Assembly: GCA_934141475.1 (NCBI GenBank)
Contig: CAKPCG010000032.1
Location: 1-17,845 of the forward strand
Source of the DNA: an uncultured Clostridia bacterium
Lineage (GTDB): Bacteria; Bacillota; Clostridia; TANB77; CAG-508
Reading direction: 5' to 3'
Length of the DNA: 17,845 nucleotides
In this document: positions 12,119 to 17,845 of the stretch, piece by piece
Layout of the letters: each line of letters starts with the position of its first letter
How positions within the stretch are numbered: position 1 is the stretch's first letter
Notes under the pieces: generated by a model
The model's input: the letters and a program-made list of their open reading frames with translations, nothing else
Databases searched by the model: none
What the model was told of the DNA's origin: nothing
Made by a program: the position numbers and the translations under genes

Positions 12119-13700
12119 ATGATAAGAATTAATAATATAAAAATTTATAAAGATGTTTTAGATGAAGAAATTTTAAATAATGTATTAAAACAATATAAAA
12201 TGTCAAATAACGCTATTTATGATTGGCATATATCTAAAAAATCAATAGATGCCAGAAAAAAAGATGATGTTCATTATTCTTATTCTATTGATATTTCTTT
12301 AAAAAATGAAGATAAATTTTTAAAATACAAAAATATTTCTAAAATCAAAAATTTTGAAAAAACTGCTATACAATTAAATATGAATAAATCTATCTCTCCT
12401 GTAATTATTGGTGCTGGTCCTAGTGGTTTATTTGCTGCTTTAACTTTTATAAAAAATGGATATGCTCCTATTGTTATAGAACAAGGTGAATGTGTTGAAA
12501 AAAGGAAACAAACAGTAGATAATTTTATACATACTGGTGTTTTAAATCCTAATTCTAATGTTCAATTTGGTGAAGGTGGTGCTGGTACTTTTTCCGATGG
12601 AAAACTTACAACTGGAATAAGCTCTACTTATTGTAAAACTGTTTTAGAAGATTTTGTAAAATTTGGTGCTCCAGAACAAATATTATATTTATCCAAACCT
12701 CATATTGGAACAGACAATTTAATAAACATTATTCAAAATATGAGAAAGTACATAATTTCCAATGGTGGTCAGTTTTTATTTAATACAAAATTTATCGACT
12801 TTGAAGTTCTTAATAATAATATTTCTAAAATTAATGTGTTACATTTAGATACCAATTCTGTTGAGTCTATAAAAACTAATACACTTATACTTGCAATAGG
12901 TCATAGTTCGAGAGAAACTTTTAAAAAAGTTTATGAAAAAGGATTATTATTAGAACCTAAAAATTTCTCTGTTGGAGTTAGAATTGAACATTTACAAAGT
13001 GAAATAAATAAAGCTCAATATGGTACAATAACAAAATTAAATTTACCTGCGGCTGATTATAAATTTGCTTATCATTCATTAAATGGTCGTTCTTGTTACA
13101 CTTTTTGCATGTGTCCTGGTGGTACTGTTATGCCTTCTTCTAGTGAAAAGAATACAATTGTTACTAACCGGTATGAGTTATTTTGCAAGAGATGGTAAAA
13201 ATGCCAATTCTGCTGTTTTAGTAAATGTAACACCTTCTGATTTTTCAAAAGATTCTCCTTTAGGTGGAATTTATTTTCAAAAAGATTTAGAAGAAAAGGC
13301 TTTTATATTGGGCGGTTCAAATTATTTTGCTCCTGTTCAAAGATTTGAAGATTTTGATAACAATTTAAAATCCAATCATATAGGAAGTATCATTCCATCT
13401 TATAGACCTGGATATACTTTATCAAATTTAAATGATATTATGCCTGAATTTGTGTCACAAACTTTAAAAGATGGTATTAAATATTTTGATACTAAATTAC
13501 ATGGATTTGCTAATCCTGATAGTATTTTGACTGGCATGGAAACTCGTAGTTCTTCTCCTGTTAAAATTTTAAGAAATGAAAATTTGGTTTCTAGTGTCAA
13601 TGGGATTTATCCTTGCGGTGAAGGTGCAGGTTATGCTGGTGGGATTATGTCTGCTGCTGTTGATGGAATTAAATGTGCAATTGCTGCAATTGAAAAATAA
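12119..13700 (+). pseudogene. FAD-dependent dehydrogenase (COG2509 type), frameshifted
   Basis: Two overlapping frames together encode one protein of about 526 aa. The first part has a characteristic N-terminal extension (1-90), then the dinucleotide-binding motif 'VIIGAGPSG' (95-103) and 'VQFGEGGAGTFSDGKLTTG' with the GGAGTFSDGKL signature of this uncharacterised flavoprotein group. The second part has 'GMSYFARDGKNANSAVLVNV', 'METRSSSPVKILR' and 'YPCGEGAGYAGGIMSAAVDG', the C-terminal FAD-contacting motif. The frame breaks at 13168-13169, where 'AACCGGTATG' should read AAC GGT ATG (Asn-Gly-Met). One extra C ends the first frame at 13198. Deleting it restores the full family-length protein. 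Reaction and substrate are unknown. Shine-Dalgarno AGGAG lies before the ATG. Either a recent lesion or a sequencing/assembly error; the rest is well conserved. Confidence 0.85.
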
Positions 13701-13706
13701 AAAAGA

Positions 13707-13735
13707 GGGATTTGGGGTGGTGGCCCCTTAATCCC
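13707..13735. terminator. Palindromic repeat copy 1, bidirectional terminator
   Basis: GGGATT (13707-13712) pairs with AATCCC (13730-13735) and an inner GGGG pairs with CCCC; A-rich and T-rich flanks give both strands a T tract. It lies between the convergent FAD and cysteine desulfurase genes and covers the latter's stop codon. It belongs to a repeat found three times in the window. Confidence 0.8.
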
Positions 13736-14856
13736 TTATTTTTTTTAAAACTTCTACTAAATAATCTATATCTTCTTTAGTGTTAAAATCTCCAAATGTA
13801 AATCTAATTGTTCCCTTTGCTAATTCACTTGGAACTCCAATTGCGGTTAATACGTGTGAAGGATTGTTGTCTCCTGATGAGCAAGCTGATCCACCTGATG
13901 CACAAATTCCATATTCATCTAATTTATATAATAATTCATTTGAATCAGAATTTTCAAAACTTATATTAATATTTCCTGGTAACCTTTTTTCCATTGTTCC
14001 ATTTATATGAATATTAGGAATTTCTTTTTTTATTTTTTCCAAACAGTAATCTCTTAAATTTTTTAATTTTTTCTGATATTGTTCTATGTTTTTTTCTGCA
14101 ATCTGTGCAGCTTTCCCCAAAGCTACTATTTCTGCAACATTTTCAGTACCAGATCTTTTATTTTTTTCTTGATGTCCCCCATCCATAAATCTTTCAAATT
14201 CTATTCCTTTTTTTACATATAATGCTCCTACTCCTTTAGGTGCATATATTTTGTGACCAGATAATGATAACATATCTATATCCATTTTTTGAACATCAAT
14301 AGAAATATTACCGTGCTGCTTGAACACTATCTGTATGGAATATTATATTATTTTGATGTGCTATTTTAGCTATCTCTTCTATTGGTTCAATTGTTCCAAT
14401 TTCATTGTTTGCAAACATTATGCTTATTAAAATTGTATCTTTTCTAATTGATCTTTTTAAACTTTCTAAATTTACAAATCCATTTTTATCAACATCCAAA
14501 TATGTTATATCAAATCCTTTTTTCTCTAAATTTTGACAACTATTAAGTATTGCTGGATGTTCTATTTTGGATGTAATTATATGTTTTCCTTTGTTTTTAT
14601 TGGCATATGCTATTCCTTTTAATGCCGTATTATCACTCTCAGATCCACAACTTGTAAAATATATTTCTTCTGGTTTGCAATTAATTAATGATGCAACTCT
14701 TTTTCTAGCCTCCTCTATTGCTTTTTTTGCATTTCTTCCAATACTATAAATAGATGACGGATTTCCATACTGCACACTTAAATATGGAAACATTTCTTTT
14801 AATACCTCTTCTTTAATTTGGGTTGTTGCACTATTATCAAAATATCTAATATTCAT
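13728..14856 (-). pseudogene. Cysteine desulfurase (NifS/IscS family), frameshifted
   Basis: Two frames make one protein of about 375 aa that would take sulfur from cysteine using PLP, for Fe-S clusters or tRNA thiolation. The N-terminal frame has 'YFDNSATT', 'YFTSCGSESDN' and 'HTDSVQAA'; the C-terminal frame continues 'NISIDVQKMDIDMLSLSGHKIYAPKG', with the PLP lysine in SGHK, and has the loop 'GGSACSSGDNNPSHVL' with the catalytic Cys. The break is at 14313: GCAGCACGGTAAT should be GCA GCA GGT AAT, since QA.G is invariant in the family, so one C is extra and creates a stop (CGG TAA). The start is ATG 14856, preceded by GAGGG; an in-frame ATG at 14889 has no ribosome binding site. It lies 42 bp after the patatin-like gene on the same strand. 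If the frameshift is real, the enzyme is inactive. Confidence 0.88.
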
Positions 14857-14898
14857 ATCTTCCCTCTTTTCTTTATATATTATATTCATCTTATAGTA

Positions 14899-15756
14899 TT
14901 AATTGTTAATTAATTTTTTAATTTTATCCATATTATTAATTGCTTGTCTATAACCATATTTATAACAGTCATCTAATTTTTCTATTTCTAGTAAACCTGT
15001 TTTGTCGGTTTGAACTGTTAAGACCATATCACTGCTTTTTATATTTTCTTCTGATATTTTATTTCCCATTATATCAATTGACCTCATTACTATATCCATT
15101 AAATTACTGTTTTCATCAATATCATCAGCTTTGAAATTTATAGTTAATACTTTATCAACTCCTTGTTTTTTTACCTCTAATGATGGGAAATTATCTAAAA
15201 TTCCCCCATCTAAAAATTTATGTTTTTCGTATTCACATAAATCAAATGCAACTGGAAAACTACTACTTGCTCTTATTGCTTTCCCTATTGATATATTTGT
15301 TATATATTTCTCTTTATTTTCTATTTCATTTGGTATGTTATTTGTAAAAATGTACTCATTTGAATCTTGAATGTCAACTGCAGGAATAACTATTGGAATT
15401 TTAATATCTGCAATATTTTTTATTCCTTTTCTTTTTGCAATTTCATTAAATGCATTTTCTATTTCTTCTCCTGAATAAAACCCAGAAAAGTTAGTCTTTT
15501 TATTTGCCATAAAATTTTTTAGACTTGTTATTGTTGTTATTGAATTTTGATTTAATAAATCTTTGGCATATCTTTTGAACAATATATATATGTAATATGG
15601 TGAATAACCCATTGCATATAAAGTTGATATTATGCTTCCTGAACTTGTACCTCCAATTGCATCTATTTGTATATTATTTTCTTCTAATGCTTTTAACACT
15701 CCTGCATGTGCTATTCCTCTTATTCCTCCACCAGATAATGCTAATCCCAACTTCAA
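14899..15756 (-). CDS. Patatin-like phospholipase (RssA/YchK type), TTG start
   Basis: A 285-aa acyl hydrolase of the bacterial patatin family. From the TTG start: 'LGLALSGGGIRGIAHAGVL' gives the oxyanion-hole motif GGGxRG; 'GGTSSGS' (residues 35-41) holds the nucleophile Ser38 in GxSxG; and 'FLDGGILDNFP' provides the dyad Asp183 in the DGG motif. The catalytic dyad is complete and there is no signal peptide, so it should act on membrane lipids from the cytoplasmic side. The frame could open at GTG 15765, but GAGGTG lies six bases before TTG 15756 and overlaps the GTG; homologues begin 'LKLGLALSGGG', so TTG is chosen. It is followed after 42 bp by the cysteine desulfurase gene and is likely co-transcribed with it. 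Family members range from housekeeping lipases to virulence factors; the exact role is unknown. Confidence 0.9.
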   Translation of the reverse strand: MKLGLALSGGGIRGIAHAGVLKALEENNIQIDAIGGTSSGSIISTLYAMGYSPYYIYILFKRYAKDLLNQNSITTITSLKNFMANKKTNFSGFYSGEEIENAFNEIAKRKGIKNIADIKIPIVIPAVDIQDSNEYIFTNNIPNEIENKEKYITNISIGKAIRASSSFPVAFDLCEYEKHKFLDGGILDNFPSLEVKKQGVDKVLTINFKADDIDENSNLMDIVMRSIDIMGNKISEENIKSSDMVLTVQTDKTGLLEIEKLDDCYKYGYRQAINNMDKIKKLINN

Positions 15757-15826
15757 TATTCTCACCTCATTTTAATTATTTACTATTTTCTATGTTCCTA
15801 AACGTTTTTTTGTTACTAAATTAACC

Positions 15827-15855
15827 GGGATTAAGGGGCCACCACACAAAATCCC
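15827..15855 (-). repeat. Palindromic repeat copy 2 (inverted orientation)
   Basis: The same core as copies 1 and 3, in reverse orientation: GGGATT (15827-15832), GGGGCCACCACACAAA, AATCCC (15850-15855), then TCTTTTA. It lies upstream of the patatin-like gene and faces copy 3 across about 58 bp. Confidence 0.8.
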
Positions 15856-15913
15856 TCTTTTATTTAAGTTTTGTATAAAGTAAACTTTTTAATCAAATTA
15901 AATATAAAAAAGA

Positions 15914-15942
15914 GGGATTTTGTGTGGTGGCCCCTCAATCCC
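15914..15942 (+). repeat. Palindromic repeat copy 3, at the 3' end of the WG-repeat gene
   Basis: GGGATT (15914-15919), TTGTGTGGTGGCCCCTC, AATCCC (15937-15942), preceded by an A-rich run. It is inverted relative to copy 2 and nearly identical to it over about 35 bp. It sits four bases from the stop of the WG-repeat gene, so it probably ends that transcript. Confidence 0.8.
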
Positions 15943-15945
15943 TCT

Positions 15946-17670
15946 TTATTTTGTATAATATATTTCTCCATTTCCATAAATTACTTGATAATATTGTCCT
16001 ATAAATATAGGATCATTTTCACTTAATTTATATTGTGGTTCTACAATAATTTTGCCATTACTATCTATTACTCCCCATTTTCCATTTTGTTTTATTCCTG
16101 CAAAACCATATTTATTTACTTCTGTTACTTTATCATAATTGTAATCAACAATCATATTTTCATTTGCATCTACAAATCCCCATTTGCTTCCTTGTTGTTT
16201 TGCAAATATTTTATTATTTTTAAATACTTCTTTGTTTTCAACTTCTTTTTCATCTTTGGAAATATATTTTATTTCATTGTCATTATATATTTTTAAGTAT
16301 TCTATATTATTTTCAATTGTAGCATTTTCTAATTCACATATTTTTTTCATTTCTTTTGAATATATTTCTGTTTTTTTCGTGCTATTGTTTACAGCTTGTA
16401 TCATATTTGTATTTTCTATTTGTTGTATTGAATTATACATAAATTCTATTTGAGTTTTTTCAGAATTGTCTATAACTCCTAACTTTCCATTTTCATTGCA
16501 TGCTATAAAATAATTATCAAATAAATAAGTTATATATGTATATTTATTTTTTGTTAATTCTTTCTCATCTTTGTATATACTATATGTTGTTTTATCATTT
16601 TGTGTATTTATATATATTTTATAATCCGTATTTTCTACATTTATTATTGCCATATTTCCTTGAATATTTGTTTCTTTTCCATTTGAATCATATACTTTTG
16701 TATTATCATCAGCTGTTGTTGTATATATATATTCTCCTGATATGTCTATTTGTTTATATTCAAATGGTATAATAGTTTTTCCGTTAATTGATATTACTCC
16801 ATATTTTTTTCCTTTTAGTGCTGTTACTGTATTGTTACTTTCATTATAAACTAATGATTGATACTCATTATTTATTATTTGTTTTCCATTTTTTAATAAT
16901 CCATATTTACCATTTTCTGCACAAATAATATAAACGTCATCGCTATTTACTTCCATCACTCTATATAAATCATTATATTTTGTATCAATTATTTTCTTTC
17001 CTTCTATATTTATGTATCCGTATCTATACCCCTCTTCTGTTGTGTTGCTTACTATATATCCAGCTTTTTTATATCCATTTCCTTCTTCATAGAATTTGTC
17101 TACTTCTATTTTATCATATTGAGGTTTTACTAATGTTGTCCCTTTTATGTTTATAACTCCATACTTTCCGTCTTTTTTTACTAACAATTCTCCTTCTTTA
17201 AATTGAAGTGTATCTATTTCTTCATATATTGTATTTGTTATTTTTTTACCTGCTAAATTTATTATTCCGTATTTTCCGTCTTTGCTATATTTTAAAACAC
17301 TTTTTTCATACATCAAATCTGTTTGAACATTTTTTAATCTTAACGGTTCTATGTTTTCATATTCTGTTAATATTTTCTCTTTTTTTTCATTTAATATCTC
17401 TGTACTTTCATTTTTATAACATATAAATACATCTTTTTCTGGATTTGGTATTTTTACATTTTCGTATTCTGTTTCTATTATTTTGTTTCCTTTTGAGTCT
17501 ATTACTCCATATTTATTATTTTCTTTTACTACAAAATATTTATATTCTGATATTGTTTCTATTTCATATTTTCTTCTTTCTTTTTGTATTTTTTGTCCAA
17601 TGAAGTAACCTATTATAGCTAATATTATAATTATTATTAGTGTTAAAATTACTATATTTTTCTTTTTCAT
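15946..17670 (-). CDS. WG-repeat protein with N-terminal membrane anchor
   Basis: A 574-aa protein. Residues about 5-25 are a single hydrophobic segment after MKKKN, with no cleavage-like site, so a type II membrane anchor with the bulk outside the cell is likely. The rest is built from about nine degenerate WG repeats of 40-60 residues, such as 'KYGVIDSKGNKIIETEYENV', 'KYGVINIKGTTLVKPQYDKI', 'KYGVISINGKTIIPFEYKQI' and 'KWGVIDSNGKIIVEPQYKL'. These repeats form beta-rich modules of unknown ligand; surface recognition or envelope roles are usual guesses. The central repeats (about 340-450) are the most degenerate. AAAGGAAG precedes the ATG, and a good promoter lies upstream. No catalytic domain is visible. 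Confidence 0.88.
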   Translation of the reverse strand: MKKKNIVILTLIIIIILAIIGYFIGQKIQKERRKYEIETISEYKYFVVKENNKYGVIDSKGNKIIETEYENVKIPNPEKDVFICYKNESTEILNEKKEKILTEYENIEPLRLKNVQTDLMYEKSVLKYSKDGKYGIINLAGKKITNTIYEEIDTLQFKEGELLVKKDGKYGVINIKGTTLVKPQYDKIEVDKFYEEGNGYKKAGYIVSNTTEEGYRYGYINIEGKKIIDTKYNDLYRVMEVNSDDVYIICAENGKYGLLKNGKQIINNEYQSLVYNESNNTVTALKGKKYGVISINGKTIIPFEYKQIDISGEYIYTTTADDNTKVYDSNGKETNIQGNMAIINVENTDYKIYINTQNDKTTYSIYKDEKELTKNKYTYITYLFDNYFIACNENGKLGVIDNSEKTQIEFMYNSIQQIENTNMIQAVNNSTKKTEIYSKEMKKICELENATIENNIEYLKIYNDNEIKYISKDEKEVENKEVFKNNKIFAKQQGSKWGFVDANENMIVDYNYDKVTEVNKYGFAGIKQNGKWGVIDSNGKIIVEPQYKLSENDPIFIGQYYQVIYGNGEIYYTK

Positions 17671-17710
17671 ATTTTCTTCCTTTCTTTTTTCTTTATCTTT
17701 TGTCTATTTT

Positions 17711-17739
17711 ATTATAATTGTTTTCTTTTTTTTTTTCAA
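17711..17739 (-). promoter_or_regulatory. Promoter of the WG-repeat gene
   Basis: On the minus strand TTGAAA (17739-17734) and TATAAT (17716-17711) are spaced by 17 bp, with a leader of about 35 nt before the ATG at 17670. Confidence 0.7.
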
Positions 17740-17787
17740 TATTAATTTTACTTTTTTTGCTTTATAAGTGTATATATGTCAATGATG

Positions 17788-17828
17788 TGAAACAAATTCT
17801 TTCAAATAGTACAACTGAATTTGTTTCA
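17788..17828. repeat. 12-bp inverted repeat near the right edge
   Basis: TGAAACAAATTC (17788-17799) and GAATTTGTTTCA (17817-17828) are perfect arms around a 17-nt loop. Neither strand has a T tract after the stem, so it is a weak terminator candidate; it may be an operator or the control region of a gene beyond the edge. Confidence 0.6.
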
Positions 17829-17845
17829 TATTTATGCTCTTTCTA

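Noticed and set aside
13160..13200. Programmed ribosomal frameshift in the FAD dehydrogenase
   Set aside because: No slippery heptamer or downstream stem is seen at the break, and the same kind of break occurs in the adjacent desulfurase gene.
14857..14889. Upstream ATG (14889) as start of the cysteine desulfurase
   Set aside because: No ribosome binding site there; ATG 14856 follows GAGGG and gives the family start 'MNIRYFDNSATT'.

Overview
The window looks like a piece of a very A+T-rich, Gram-positive, spore-forming-lineage bacterium, most likely an uncultured gut clostridium. The grounds are strong AGGAGG-type ribosome binding sites, a recognisable SpoIIID remnant, and a MobV relaxase and serine recombinase of clostridial type. 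The species-level placement is inference. No rRNA or tRNA gene was seen.

Left and middle (about 1-10.8 kb) read as accessory, mobilizable DNA. The minus strand carries the N-terminal part of a serine recombinase (cut by the window edge), a 479-aa ParB-like protein, and a type III toxin-antitoxin module of the CptIN kind: a promoter, two 48-nt antitoxin RNA repeats, a terminator, then the toxin gene. Two small genes follow: a 61-aa orphan and a 155-aa helix-turn-helix protein. A plus-strand DUF6076-like zinc-ribbon gene converges on a minus-strand operon running from 8755 down to 4653. That operon encodes a 154-aa protein, a 46-aa protein, an 820-aa HExxH metallopeptidase-like protein and a 332-aa transglutaminase/cysteine-peptidase-like protein. 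The last two share a near-identical C-terminal tail of about 41 residues although their bodies differ. A small XRE repressor is divergent from the operon, with several inverted repeats between them. Next come a MobV/Pre relaxase and a MobV-type oriT.

The stretch 10503-11337 has no well-supported gene. It holds the oriT and a run of consecutive hairpins, then a slightly more G+C-rich stretch with one doubtful 69-aa ORF.

The right part (11.3-17.8 kb) looks chromosomal: a decayed spoIIID, a 103-aa orphan, a COG2509-type FAD dehydrogenase, a cysteine desulfurase, a patatin-like phospholipase and a WG-repeat membrane-anchored protein. The FAD gene and the desulfurase gene are each broken by one extra base, and in both cases the reading frame is restored by removing a C just before GGTA. 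The spoIIID remnant has the same CGGTA context at its break. A palindromic repeat of about 30 bp occurs three times at gene ends here.

The most interesting items are the type III antitoxin RNA (its two repeats show a compensatory change in a predicted pseudoknot), the shared C-terminal tail on two unrelated peptidase-like proteins, the ParB-like protein beside the toxin-antitoxin module, and the repeated CGGTA frameshifts.
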